A stretch of 64,000 nt of DNA, taken from the NCBI GenBank assembly GCA_037974335.1, contig CM075760.1, forward strand, positions 27,429,402 to 27,493,401, in the 5' to 3' direction. How positions within the stretch are numbered: the first letter of the stretch is position 1; each line of letters begins with the position of its first letter. Positions 21,176 through 32,179 of this stretch are shown here, piece after piece. A program made the position numbers and the translations under genes. Under the pieces are notes generated by a model. It did no database searches, had not been told where the DNA came from, and was given only the letters and a program-made list of their open reading frames with translations. The DNA is from Prionace glauca (taxonomy: Eukaryota; Chordata; Chondrichthyes; Carcharhiniformes; Carcharhinidae).

Positions 21176-23210
21176 AACATACGAACATAAGAACATAAGA
21201 AATAGGAGCAGGAGTAGGCCATCTAGCCCTTCGAGCCTGCCCCGCCATTCAATAAGATCATGGCTGATCTGTCTTGGCTCAGCTCCATCTTCCCGCCCTC
21301 TCCCCATAACCCTTAATCCCTTCTCTTATCAAAAACCCATCAACCCGTTTCTTAAAAATATTTAGCGAGGCAGCCTCCACCACTTCAACGGGCAGAGAAT
21401 TCCAGAGATTCACCACCCTTTGAGTGAAGAAGTTCCTCCTCAGCTCTGTTCTAAACCGCCTCCCCTTTATCTTGAGGCTGTGCCCCCTAGTCCTACTGTC
21501 GTTTTTGAGCGGGAAGAGTCTCTCTACCTCTATCCTATCCATCCCATTCATCATCTTATACGTCTCAATGAGATCTCCCCTCATTCTTCTGAACTCTAAC
21601 GAGTACAAGCCTAGTTTATTCAGCCTCTCCTCATAGCTCAATCCCCTCAACTCCGGTATCAGCCTAGTAATCCTCCTCTGCACTCCCTCCAGGGCCAAAA
21701 TATCCTTGCGCAGGTGCGGCGCCCAAAACTGCACACAGTACTCCAGCTGCGGCCTCACCAATGCCCTATACAGCTGCAGCAAGACCTCCCTACTTTTATA
21801 TTCAATCCCCCTCGCTATGAAGGCCAGCATCCCATTTGCCTTCCTGACCACCTGCTGCACCTGCAAGCTGGGTTTTTGCGACTCATGCACAAGGACCCCG
21901 AGGTCCCTCTGCACCGTCGCCTGCTGCAGTTTTTCGCCCCGTAAGTAATAGTCCCTCCTACCATTCCTCCTACCAAAATGGACCACCTCACACTTGCCAA
22001 CATTAAATTCCATTTGTCATTTCCTGGCCCATTCGCCCAGCCTATCGAGATCCTTCTGCAGACTCGCCACACCCTCCTCACAATTTGCCTTTCCCCCAAT
22101 CTTGGTGTCATCAGCAAATTTCGACACCCTGCACTCGGTTCCCTCCTCCAGATCATCTATATAAATGGTAATTAGCTGAGGCCCCAGCACCGACCCCTGG
22201 GACACCCCACTAGTCACCATCCACCAATCCGAATAGCACCCATTGACCCCCACTCTCTGCCTCCTATTTGACAACCAATCCTCTACCCACGCTAACACCC
22301 GACCCCCAACTCCATGTCCCCTGACCTTCTGCAATAACCTCTTGTGAGGTACCTTGTCAAACGCCTTCTGAAAATCAAGAAAGACCACATCCACCGGCTC
22401 TCCTCTATCCACTGCCCTAGACACATCCTCATAGAACTCCAGTCAATTTGTCAGACACGACTTCCCTTTAATGAAACCGTGTTGCGTCCGCCCTGTCAAG
22501 CAATTCCCCTCAAGATGCCTCGCTATTTCCTCCTTAATGACGGATTCTAACATTTTACCTACCACAGACGTTAAACTAACCGGCCTATAATTCCCCGCCT
22601 TTTGCCTGCCACCCTTCTTAAACAACGGCGTAACATTAGCCGTTTTCCAATCTTCCGGCACTTCCCCGGAATCCAGCAACGTCTGGAAAATAACCACCAA
22701 GGCATCCACTATTTCTCCGCCATTTCTTTCAGAACCCTCGGATGCATTCCATGCGGTCCTGGGGACTTGTCCACAATCAGCCCCTCCAGTCTGTCGAGCA
22801 TCACCTCTCTAGTAACAGTAATGTCATTACGACCCTCCATTCCTACCACCTTTCCATCGCTAACACCCGGCAAATTATTCACGACCTCCTCCGTGAAGAC
22901 AGAAACAAAAAAGTTATTGAAGACCTGAGCCATATCCCCATCCCCTACCACTAGCTCCCCTTTCTCATCCTCTAAAGGACCAACGTTCACCCTAGCCAGC
23001 CTCTTCCTTTTTATATATTTATAAAAACTCTTGCTATCCTTTTTTATATTAAGTGCTAGCCCAGCCTCATAGCTTCTCCTACCCTCCTTTATCAATTTCT
23101 TTGTCAATCTTTGTTGTCATTTAAACCTTTCCCAATCCTCTTCTCGCCCACTGCTCTTAGCTACTCTAAACTCCTCCGCTTTTAATTTAACACTTTCCTT
23201 CACCTCCTTC
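21176..23210 (-). mobile_element. 5'-truncated CR1 LINE
   Basis: About 2 kb of CR1 ORF2 and 3' UTR on the minus strand. From its 5' end come a linker (TKKLIKEGRRSYEAGLALNI), the RT fingers (KSPGPHGMHPRVLKE), DWKTANVTPLFKKGGRQKAG, the palm ([29 protein letters not shown]), the catalytic FADDTK box and the thumb and C-terminal region (QRDLGVLVHESQ, TQRVVNLWNSLP). The frame breaks into four pieces (22709-23107, 22443-22709, 22017-22424, 21279-22013), so it has at least a few indels or stops and is dead. It lies inside an older plus-strand CR1. Confidence 0.88.
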
Positions 23211-23420
23211 AGATTCTTCACTCAGAGTAGCTGGGGTGTGGAATACACTGTCTGCTGTGATAGTGGAGTCGGACACTCTAAAAACTTTCAAGCGGTTATT
23301 TGATAGGCACATGGAGCACTCCAGAATGATAGGGAGTGGGATAGCATGACCTTGGGTTTGGACATTGCTCGACACAACATTGAGGACCAAAGGGCCTGTA
23401 ATGTTCTATTTTCCTATGTG
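23211..23420 (+). mobile_element. CR1 LINE fragment, 3' piece of an interrupted copy
   Basis: Continues the copy that stops at 21078: TTCTTCACTCAGAGTAGCTG, GATAGTGGAGTCGGACACTC, then AAGGGCCTGTAATGTTCTAT. The same order is uninterrupted at 11911-12180. Confidence 0.75.
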
Positions 23421-23979
23421 AGCTCGCTGGTGTTTCAGCATATAGAATGAATCAGTGAATCCCTACACTGATCACAGAAGGGTCTGGATGGCCCTTTGTC
23501 AGAGCTGAAGACAAAGACATTTGGACGAGATTGATACTGTAACGGTGAGGGATGCATGTGTGTGGTGGGTGACAAAAGTGTCACATATAAATACAAAAAT
23601 AGGCAGAATTTCAATAGTAGTGAGCATGGCTAAGAAAGGTGTTGTTAGTTGTCCATTAGGAGATCAGAATGTGTAAATGGCAGGATAAATGAAGTGTAAG
23701 AGAAGGCCCGAATGGGGTGGAGGGAGTGGGGGAAACAAGATAGAAAGTGAGATTTTAAATAAACAAGGTAAAATGGAAATTATGAAGATGTATAATAATA
23801 AAAAAATTAATAAATACGATATATGAAATGAAACAAAATAACAGGAAATGGGGTTAAGATGGAGGAAAAGAGATGTTATGAAGTTGTTGAGCTCATTGTT
23901 CAGCCCGGAATGCAGTAAGTACCAAATCAGGAGATCAGGTGATGTTCCTCCACTTTGCATTGGAGTACCTCCTGATAAA
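23421..23979. other. Intergenic DNA with old repeat pieces
   Basis: No gene. About 23440-23510 (CTTTGTCAGAGCTGAAGACA) and 23880-23975 (AGGTGATGTTCCTCCACTTT) look like pieces of common interspersed repeats. Confidence 0.4.
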
Positions 23980-24440
23980 GAACAAAGAACAAAGAACAAC
24001 CCAGCATGGGAAACAGGCCCTTCGGCCCAATGAGCCCGCGCCGCCGCGTCCTCCGACAGGTACACTGCCCTGTGTGTATGTGAGTGGAACCTCTAATTTA
24101 GCCAGATTCAGGGGAGAATAGTGTCAATTTGGTACACCAAATCAGCCTAAGAGCACATCTTTGGGGTGTGGGAGGAAACCGGAGCACCCGGAGGAAACCC
24201 ACACAACCACAGGGAGAATGCACAAACTCCCACAGACACAGGCCCAAATCCATGCATCTGCACAACCAGCAGTGCTAGTCACTGAGCTGTTGCGGCGCCC
24301 GTCTACTGGGCCAGGATGAAGCACACACACCGATACGAAGTACTAGGCCACTCCCGGAACCTCCAAGAGCAGCCCACGCACGACCCACCGTGTGCATGCC
24401 CCTCGTTTGACAACGAGGTGGACCTCTACCTGCGGAATAA
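23980..24440 (-). repeat. SINE-like composite repeat
   Basis: Starts with a LINE-like end (AAAGAACAAAGAACAACCCA, CCTTCGGCCCAATGAGCC), then a SINE body in minus orientation (TCAGCCTAAGAGCACATCTT, GGAGGAAACCGGAGCACCCG, AGTGCTAGTCACTGAGCTGT) and a 3' part (CAAGAGCAGCCCACGCACGA, CACCGTGTGCATGCCCCTCG). The same order recurs at 53018-53450, so this is one family and not a chance fusion. Confidence 0.7.
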
Positions 24441-24479
24441 AAAGACAAAAACGTGTCATGTAATTCTAAATTTCCGGTG

Positions 24480-26197
24480 CCGTCCCGAGGCTCTGACCCT
24501 ATTTAATACCCTTTACTATAACCCTCCATCCTTGTTTCGCTCATGTGTCTATCTAAGTAAACCTTAAACAAGTCCAACGTGCCTGCCTCCACCACCCTAC
24601 TCTTCAATGCGTTCCATACCCTCTGCGTGAAGAATCTTCCTCTCATATCCAAATTATACTTCTCCCCCCTCACCCTTAGATCGTGACCTCTCGTAATTGT
24701 CCCCAATCTAGGGAACAGCCTTCCACTATTGACTTTATCTATTCCCTTCAGTGTTTTATATACCTCTATCATGCCCCCCTTAATCTCCGTCTTTCCAAGG
24801 AGAAGAGCCCCAGTTTCTCCAACCTCTCCTCGTAACTCAGTCCTTCCATGCCACGCAACATCCTGGTAAACCTCCTCTGCACTCTCTCCAGAGTCTCCAC
24901 GTCCTTCCGGTAGTAAGGTGACCAGAACTGGACGCAGTAATCCAAATGCGGTCTAACCAACGCTCTGTACAACTGAAGCATTAGACGGCAGCTCCTATAC
25001 TCTATACCACTTCCTATAAAGGCTAGCATTCCATAAGCTTTCCTCACAGCCTTCTCTACTTGTGTCGCCACCTTCAGAGACTTGTGAACCTGCACTCGCA
25101 GGTATTTCTATACTCCTAATCGGTCTACCTTTTATTACGTAGCTCCTCTCTGCATTATTCCTTCCAAAATGCATCACCTCGCATTTGTCAGGGTTAAATT
25201 CCATCTGCCACCTATCTGCCCAATATACCAACCTATATATATGCTGCTGTGTCACCTGACATTCCTCCTCGGTATCCGCCAATCCTGCCATCTTGGTGTC
25301 ATCCGCAAACTTGCTGATCACACCACGTACGCTCTCCTCCAAGTCGTTTATATATACTACAAAGAGGAGAGGTCCCAGTACTGAGCCCTGCGGCACACCA
25401 CTGGTGACTGGCCTCCAGCCAGAAAAGGTCTCCTCGACAACTACTCTCTGCCTCCTATTGCCCAGCCAGTTTTCAATCCACCTAGCTACCTGTCCTTGTA
25501 TCCCATGCGCCTTAACCTTTTCTACCAGCCTACCGTGAGGGACTTTGTAAAATGCCTTACTGAAATCCATATAGATGATATCAACGGCTCGCCCATCGCC
25601 CACCGTTTTTGTCACCTACTCAAAGAATTCTACCAGATTCGTAAGGCAAGACCTCCCTCTAACAAAGCCATGTTGCATATCCCTAATCAGATTGCAACGC
25701 TCCAAATGCTCATACATCCTACCCCTAAATTTTTTTTCCAATAATTTTCCTACCGCCGATGTCAAACTCACTGGTCTATAATTACCCGGGTTATCCCTAC
25801 TACCTTTTTTAAACAGCGGTACCACATTAACTACCCTCCAGTCTTCTGGGACCTCACCAGTGTCCAAAGAAGAGACAAAGGTTTGCGTCAGAGGCCCAGC
25901 AATTTCATCTTTCACCTCCCTCAGCAGCCTAGGATAAATACCATCAGGCCCCGGAGCTTTATCCGTTTTTATGCTCCCTAAAAACCTTAGTACTTCCTCC
26001 CTCGTAATGGATATTTCCTTCCACTGATCTACAGCTCCCTCCAAGACACTACACAACACGGAACCCCTCTCCTTCGTGAATACCGATGCAAAGTATTCAT
26101 TCAGGATCTCCCCCATTCCCTCAGACTCGGTACATAGCTCCCCTCCTTTGTCCCTAAGAGGACCAATTTTCCCTCTAGCCAGTCTCTTGCTCCTTTC
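24480..26197 (-). mobile_element. 5'-truncated CR1 LINE
   Basis: Encodes RT pieces on the minus strand: KTDKAPGPDGIYPRLLREVK, DWRVVNVVPLFKKGSRDNPG, YMDFSKAFYKVPHGRLVEKV, TSGVPQGSVLGPLLFVVYIN, KFADDTKMAG and the C-terminal FFTQRVWNALKS. The frame is split into at least four parts (25616-26116, 24995-25615, 24769-25095, 24503-24772), so it is dead. It ends without the usual tail repeat. Confidence 0.85.
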
Positions 26198-27067
26198 TTA
26201 TTGTCTGTGGAGCTGAGGAAGAGAACATAATAGATGGGCTTTTTTAGGCATTGCATTATTTCATAGATGCCTAATTGGTTAAATCATTAGATACTAGTTA
26301 TGTGTCATTGTCGAAGCCCACTCATGGCAGACACATCCATATCACTGGGAACAAGCTCTTCTACAATAGGCGCTATCCCCCTTCGAGCCTTTTGCTATTT
26401 TTATTTGTTAACAAGAATTCTGACTGTCCCGAAGCTGCTTTAAGTTTTGAATTCCTGATGTTCAATAATGCAAATACTTTCAATGCCTCTGATCTGTTAT
26501 TGTGATTGTCAATAGCAGGGGCAATGTCCCAGAATGTTAAAAAAGGGAAAGTGTCTTGACTGTTTCTGCTCAGTCGGAAAGTTCACCCTTCAATCTCCTC
26601 TGATTCCCATCCCCAAAGAGTTTCTCATGATTCACAAAGCTAGAGACTGGGTTTATCTGGTTTGGTTCCTTCTCCATTTTCCCCATCTGCAACTGGCAAA
26701 GTTTTTCAAAAGCTCCTCTCAATACCCTGCCTTGCATCGTGTCCTGAGATTTGGAAATTCAATTACGTTGGGAGATTATAGTTTTAGGAATTGTTCTCCT
26801 TGGAGCAAAGAAGTTTAAACTGAGATTTCAAGGAGTTGAATAATTTTCTGTCTGGAGGCAAGTAGTTTGATGGAGCAGATAACGATATTTTTTTTCTACT
26901 GACGAGAGACAGTAAGGAGAGGACTGGATTAAGGTAGTCAACGAAATACATACTTGCATTGGTGCAGGGCCATTTCCCAACAGCCGAACATGTGTTACCA
27001 AACCATTTTAGGCGAATCATGTTCTTCTGCAATGCAGCATTCTTAAAAAGGAAGTAAGTGAAAAGAA
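26198..27067. other. Intergenic DNA
   Basis: No gene, RNA or repeat family recognised. Confidence 0.45.
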
Positions 27068-27159
27068 ACATAGAACATAGAACATAGAACATTACAGCAC
27101 AAACAGGCCCTTCGGCCCTCGAGTTGCGCCGATCGCATCAACCCCACCAATCTATAGAC

Positions 27160-30126
27160 CTATCTATAACCCCCAATCCCATTAAACCTCATATACTCAT
27201 CCAGAAGTCTTTTAAAAGACCCCAGCGAGTTCGCCTCCACCACCGACGACGGCAGCCGATTCCAATCACTCACTACCCTCTGAGTGAAAAACTTACCCCT
27301 AACATCACCTCTGTACTTCCCTCCCCGCACCTTAAATCTGTGTCCTCTCGTAGCGACCATTTCAACCCGGGGAAATAGCCTCTGAGAGTCCACCCTATCT
27401 ATTCCTCTCAACATTTTATAAACTTCTACCAGGTCGCCTCTCAACCTTCGCCTCTCCAGGGAAAAGAGTCCCAGCTCCCTCAACCTATCTTCATAAGGCA
27501 TGCCTCCCAGTCCAGGCAACATCCTTGTAAATCTCCTCTGCACCCTTTCAATAGCTTCTACGTCTTTCCTATAGTGAGGCGACCAGAACTGCGCACAGTA
27601 CTCCAAATGAGGCCTGACGAGGGTCCTGTAAAGTTGCAGCATTACCTCCCGACTCCTAAACTCAATCCCTCGATTAATGAAGGCCAGTACACCATACGCC
27701 TTCTTGACCACCTCCTCCACCTGCGAGGCCGATTTAAGAGTCCTGTGAACCCGGACCCCGAGATCCTTCTGCTCTTCAACGCTACTAAGACCCCTGCCCT
27801 TAATAGTGTACTCGTTCATCCCGTTGGTTCTGCCGAAATGGACTACTACACATTTATCCGCGTTGAAGTCCATCTGCCACTTCTCCGCCCATTCCTGCAT
27901 CCTATCTATGTCCTGCTGCAACTTTTGACATCCTTCCAGACCATCCACAACACCGCCGACCTTCGTGTCATCAGCGAACTTGCTAACCCATCCCTCCACT
28001 TCCTCATCCAGGTCATTTATGAAAATGACAAACAACAAGGGTCCCAGAACAGATCCCTGGGGCACCCCACTGGTGACTGACCTCCATTCCGAAAAAGACC
28101 CATCCACAACCACTCTCTGCCTTCTGCAGGCAAGCCAGTTCTGGATCCACAAGGCCAAAGGCCCTTGGATCCCATGCCCTCTCACCTTCTCAAGAAGTCT
28201 TGCATGGGGGACCTTATCAAAAGCCTTGCTGAAGTCCATGTACACTACGTCCACGGCACTTCCTTCGTCAATGTGTTCAGTCACATTATCGAAGAACTCA
28301 ACTAGGCTCGTAAGGCACGACCTGCCCTTGACAAATCCATGCTGACTATTCCTGATCATGTCAAACCTCTCCAAATGGTCGTAAATCTTGTCCCTCAGAA
28401 GCCTCTCCATCAGCTTACCAACCACTGAGGTCAGACTCACCGGGTGGTAATTTCCCGGGCTATCTCTGTTCCCTTTCTTGAAAATAGGGACTACATCCGC
28501 AATCCTCCAATCTTCCGGAACCTCTCCCGTCTCCATTGACGACGCAAAGATCATCGCCAAGGGCTCTGCAATCACTTCCCTGGCCTCCCACAGTATCCTG
28601 GGGTACATCCCATCTGGTCCCGGCGACTTATCTACCTTGATAGAATTCAAAAGTTCTAACACATCCTCCTCTTTAATGTCCACGTACTCAATCTTTTCCA
28701 CCTGCTGCAATTCCATAGCAAGATCTCCCAAATCAGCTTCCACTGTGAATACTGATGCAAAGTACTCATTAAGCACCTCCGCCATTTCTTCTGGTTCTAC
28801 ACAGACCTTTCCCCCTTCATCTTTTATAGGTCCTATCCTTTCCCTTCTCACCCTTTTACCTTTCACATACTTATAGAAGGCCTTGGGATTTTCTTTAATC
28901 TTACCCGCCAAGGTCTTCTCATGACCCCTTCTGGCTCTCCTAATTTCCCTTTTAACCTCCTTTCTACAGTCCTTATATTCTTCAAGATCCTTAACCTCTC
29001 CTAGTTCCCTGAACCTTTTGTATACCTTCCTTTTCCTCCTGACTAGGTTCAACACAGCCTTCGTGCACCACGGTTCCCGCGACCTACCAAAACCCCCTTG
29101 CCTTATCGGAACATTGTCATGCAGAGCGCTAGACAAACATTCCTTGAATATCCGCCACCTTCCTTCGGTACTCTTCCCTAAGAATGCCTCCTTCCAGTTT
29201 ATTTGTCCAAGTAACTTCCTGACTTCTTCGTATCTCCCCTTACTCCAGACAAACACCTTCCTAGCCTGTCTGATCCTATCTCGTTCCAATGCAATTGTGA
29301 AGGAGATAGAATTATGATCTCCATTCCCAAGATGCTCTCCTACCGAGAGGTCCATCACCTGCCCTGGTTCATTCGCCAGTACCAGGTCAAGTACTGCCTC
29401 ACCCCTCGTAGGCTTGTGCACATACTGTGTCAGGAAACCTTCCTGAACACACCTAACAAACTCCTCTCCAGCCGAACCCCTTACTCTAGGGATATTCCAG
29501 TCGATGTTTGGGAAATTGAAGTCTCCCATCACGACCACTCTGTTTTTAATACATTTCTCCAGAATCTGGTTCCCTATCTGCACTTCAACTTCCCTGTCAC
29601 TATTGGGCGGCCTATAGAATACACCCAGCAAAGTTTTCGACCCAATGCTGTTCGTAACTTCCACCCACAGAGACTCTGTAGAAAGTCCCTCCACGGCATC
29701 CTCTTTCTCTGCAGCCATGACACTGTCCCTTATTAACAGTGCCACTCCACCACCTCTTCCGCCAGCCTCCCTGTCCTTCCTGAAACATCTGAAACCTGGC
29801 ACCTGAAGTACCCAGTCCTGTCCCTGAGACATCCAAGTCTCCGTAATGGCCACTACATCACATTCCCAAGCAGCTATCCACGCCCTAAGCTCATCTACCT
29901 TATTTACTATACTCCTTGCATTAAAATATACACACTTCAGCCCCTCAGTCTGGGCATTTCCCTTCTCCACCTCCTGTCTAACCTCCCTCCCATGTTTCCT
30001 GCGGTCCTCCCCTACCTTTAAAGTATTAAAGCACATGCATTTCAAACCCTGCTCCGCCCCACCCCCACTACGCCGTGCCTTGCATTCCCCATCTATGCCC
30101 CCCTCCCTTTTACCCCCTCTACTCAA
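27160..30126 (-). CDS. CR1 ORF2: endonuclease and reverse transcriptase
   Basis: 988 residues. The AP-type endonuclease lies at about 45-280: NARSIVNKVDEL, ITETWMSQGQD, YRPPNSD, VVMGDFNFPNIDW, GNGDHNSISF. A linker follows (RRARRGHEKTLAGKIKENPK), then reverse transcriptase at about 480-800: [88 protein letters not shown] and catalytic FADDTK. The thumb and a C-terminal region (RPHLEYCAQFWSPHYRKDVE, FFTQRVVSDWNRLPSSVVE) complete it. One change, YHPVSL for YRPVSL, stands in an otherwise standard RT box. The role is target-primed reverse transcription of the element. The first Met is used; initiation further in is possible. Confidence 0.93.
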   Translation of the reverse strand: MSRGGKREGGIDGECKARRSGGGAEQGLKCMCFNTLKVGEDRRKHGREVRQEVEKGNAQTEGLKCVYFNARSIVNKVDELRAWIAAWECDVVAITETWMSQGQDWVLQVPGFRCFRKDREAGGRGGGVALLIRDSVMAAEKEDAVEGLSTESLWVEVTNSIGSKTLLGVFYRPPNSDREVEVQIGNQILEKCIKNRVVVMGDFNFPNIDWNIPRVRGSAGEEFVRCVQEGFLTQYVHKPTRGEAVLDLVLANEPGQVMDLSVGEHLGNGDHNSISFTIALERDRIRQARKVFVWSKGRYEEVRKLLGQINWKEAFLGKSTEGRWRIFKECLSSALHDNVPIRQGGFGRSREPWCTKAVLNLVRRKRKVYKRFRELGEVKDLEEYKDCRKEVKREIRRARRGHEKTLAGKIKENPKAFYKYVKGKRVRRERIGPIKDEGGKVCVEPEEMAEVLNEYFASVFTVEADLGDLAMELQQVEKIEYVDIKEEDVLELLNSIKVDKSPGPDGMYPRILWEAREVIAEPLAMIFASSMETGEVPEDWRIADVVPIFKKGNRDSPGNYHPVSLTSVVGKLMERLLRDKIYDHLERFDMIRNSQHGFVKGRSCLTSLVEFFDNVTEHIDEGSAVDVVYMDFSKAFDKVPHARLLEKVRGHGIQGPLALWIQNWLACRRQRVVVDGSFSEWRSVTSGVPQGSVLGPLLFVIFINDLDEEVEGWVSKFADDTKVGGVVDGLEGCQKLQQDIDRMQEWAEKWQMDFNADKCVVVHFGRTNGMNEYTIKGRGLSSVEEQKDLGVRVHRTLKSASQVEEVVKKAYGVLAFINRGIEFRSREVMLQLYRTLVRPHLEYCAQFWSPHYRKDVEAIERVQRRFTRMLPGLGGMPYEDRLRELGLFSLERRRLRGDLVEVYKMLRGIDRVDSQRLFPRVEMVATRGHRFKVRGGKYRGDVRGKFFTQRVVSDWNRLPSSVVEANSLGSFKRLLDEYMRFNGIGGYR

Positions 30127-30146
30127 TATCCCACCCCCCCCCCAAA

Positions 30147-31124
30147 TCAGTTTAAATCTCCCCGCATAGCCTTTGCAAATTTACCCCCCAGGATATTGAT
30201 TCCCCTCTGGTTCAGGTGTAAACCATCACTCATATAGAGGTCCCGCCTTCCCCAGAATGAGCCCCAATTGCTTAAGTACCTGAACCCCTCCCTCCTGCAC
30301 CATCCCCTCAGCCACGAGTTCAAACATTCCCTCTCTCCATTCCTCTCTAAACTATCCCGTGGCACAGGCAAGAGTCCGGATACAACTATTCTTCCAGACT
30401 TGGCCTTTAGTTTCCACCCCAACTCCATAAATCTTTGTTTAATTTCCCCTTCCCTTAATCTCCCTATGTCATGTGTCCCCACATGAACTATAACTTGGGG
30501 TTGATCTCCCTCTCCCCTAAGAGTCCTGAATACCCTGTCCGATACATCCCGGACCCCAGCCCCAGGTAGGCAACACACCAGCCCCGAGTCCCTACCCTTA
30601 CCTCCAACTCTCCTATCCGTCCCCTTGACTGTGGAGTCCCCAATCACGAGGCCCAACCTCTTACCCCTAACCACCTGAGATTTCCCAATAGGCTCACCCC
30701 CAGAGACCTGCTCCCTTTGGCTATCCCCAGTTGATTCCTCCTCAACTGTAGCCTCCAGGACCGAAAACCTATTTTGGAGGGGAACAGCCCCAGGGGATTG
30801 ACCCCCCAACTGCTTCTTTCCCCTCTTCCTGACAGTGACCCAAGACTCATTTCTAGGAGTAACTATCTCCTTATAACTCCTTTCTAAGTCCTCCTCCACT
30901 TTCCGGATTATGCGGAGCTCCTCTAATTCCACCTCCAGCTCCTTTACACGCTCCTCCAGAAACTGCACTTTTACACACTTCCCACAAGTAAAACCACCTG
31001 AAACACTGCTGGACTCCCTCACGACATACATCCCACAGGAGATGCAGCTTACAGCCTGAACTGCCATCCCTGAAACTATTCCCAGCAGAAAAATAAAAAT
31101 ATATAAAAAAAAACCTTCCCCCAC
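30147..31124 (-). CDS. CR1 ORF1: zinc-knuckle, coiled-coil and esterase protein
   Basis: 325 residues. A hydrophobic N-terminus (FFLYIFIFLLGIVSG), then a CxxC...CxxC motif (SCISCGMYV...FTCGKCVKV), a likely coiled coil at about 53-85 (LEERVKELEVELEELRIIRK) and from about 150 an SGNH-hydrolase-like esterase: LGLVIGDSTVKG (nucleophile Ser), HVGTHDIGRL (in place of GTND) and YMSDGLHLNQRG (Asp-His). An esterase domain in ORF1 is a hallmark of the CR1 clade. It probably binds RNA and helps form the ribonucleoprotein. Confidence 0.88.
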   Translation of the reverse strand: MGEGFFLYIFIFLLGIVSGMAVQAVSCISCGMYVVRESSSVSGGFTCGKCVKVQFLEERVKELEVELEELRIIRKVEEDLERSYKEIVTPRNESWVTVRKRGKKQLGGQSPGAVPLQNRFSVLEATVEEESTGDSQREQVSGGEPIGKSQVVRGKRLGLVIGDSTVKGTDRRVGGKGRDSGLVCCLPGAGVRDVSDRVFRTLRGEGDQPQVIVHVGTHDIGRLREGEIKQRFMELGWKLKAKSGRIVVSGLLPVPRDSLERNGERECLNSWLRGWCRREGFRYLSNWGSFWGRRDLYMSDGLHLNQRGINILGGKFAKAMRGDLN

Positions 31125-31420
31125 ACTTATAATTAGGTTAGAGGAGGTGGAAGGGTGGGATTCTCTACCAGTGTAGAGAATCGGGTATCCTCTCTGCGCT
31201 AATTTATAGGGTTAGGGACCCGAAAAAAAAAACTACAAGTACCGGCAAGCGCCCTAGTGACGATTTCCGGTTTCTAACTTAATTTAAAAAAAAACCGCCG
31301 AAACTCGCGACTTTAAAACTAAAATAAAAAGTTACCCAGTATAAACTTTTTGCTACCTTATTGCTGCCTCCTCACTCGCCCAAAAATCGCTGCCTCTCAA
31401 CTCTGCAAATGACCTTGCAA

Positions 31421-31492
31421 AGGGGGCACTCGGGTTTGAACCGAGGACTTCTTGATCTGCAGTCAAACGCTCTACCACTGAGCTACACCCCC
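31421..31492 (-). tRNA. tRNA-Cys (GCA)
   Basis: 72-nt tRNA on the minus strand with anticodon GCA in CTGCAGA. Acceptor GGGGGTG/TGCCCCC, D arm GCTCAGTGGTAGAGC and T arm CTCGGTTCAAACCCGAG are all good. Only TTT follows directly (CTTTGCAAGG). Probably functional. The 5' end of the intact CR1 lies just downstream on the same strand. Confidence 0.93.
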
Positions 31493-31889
31493 TTGTGCAC
31501 GGGGTCTGACTAATTTGTTTCTCAGCATTATACCCATGGTCATAGAATCACTCCAGTCTTCCATCCAATTACAAGACATTAGGTCACCCTCGATATTTTC
31601 CCCGACTGTGTTCTTGTGAGTAGACAATTAAGTGTCTAAACACTTCTGAAGGGTTCGCTTTATTTCTCTTTACATATAAGCTTTTTGAACGCTGTTTTTC
31701 GAACATTTTCGGTTTTGAGGTGAAATTTGCAGCATCTGTAGTGCCTTGTTTTTGGGTCACAATGGATTAATTTTCTTCTTGCAACGTCAACTGCCTTAAA
31801 AGTTAAAGGACCGAGGTGTAAAGCAACAAAAAAAGACAACGAATGTCACTTTGTTCCACAACAAATAGAACAAAATGTGAATTAGTATT
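31493..31889. other. Intergenic DNA
   Basis: No gene. A fragment of the TTTTCGGTTTTGAGGTGAAA repeat lies at about 31700-31760, like that at 5800. Confidence 0.4.
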
Positions 31890-32060
31890 TTTTTTTTAAT
31901 TCATTTCTGGGTCGTGGACTTCGCTGGCCGGGTGAACATTTGCAGCTTATCTCTAATTGCCATTCGATTCACTGGCTTGTTCAGCCCACTCAGAAGAGAG
32001 TTAATAATCAACTACATTCCTCTGGATTTGGAGTCACGTGTGGGCCAGACCAGTTGAGAA
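31890..32060 (-). repeat. SINE fragment, second family
   Basis: Plus-strand phrases TTTAATTCATTTCTGGGTCG, GTCACGTGTGGGCCAGACCA and AACATTTGCAGC are the reverse of the element at 47510-47805, so this copy is in minus orientation. Diverged. Confidence 0.6.
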
Positions 32061-32179
32061 TGGTGGATTCCACTCTGCAGCTTTTCCAGTGCGACCACAT
32101 CTCTCCGAAATGTAAGTTTCGGAACTGCATACAATGCATCAGCTACTGCCTATCCTACGGTTGATATAGTTACAGCATT

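Larger units (their letters stand above)
27068..31390 (-). mobile_element. Near full-length CR1 LINE with both ORFs open
   Basis: About 4.3-kb non-LTR retrotransposon. 5' UTR about 31125-31390, ORF1 31124-30147, 20-bp gap, ORF2 30126-27160, short 3' UTR (GAGGGCCGAAGGGCCTGTTT) and a tail of three ATGTTCT-type repeats on the minus strand. Both ORFs are uninterrupted, which is rare among CR1 copies and points to a recent insertion. The 5' limit is estimated: it lies between the ORF1 start and the tRNA-Cys at 31421. No target-site duplication was identified, which is normal for CR1. Confidence 0.9.

Noticed and set aside
27574-29736. Several plus-strand frames of 100-170 residues opposite the CR1 ORF2
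   Set aside because: They are antisense shadows of the intact LINE frame.
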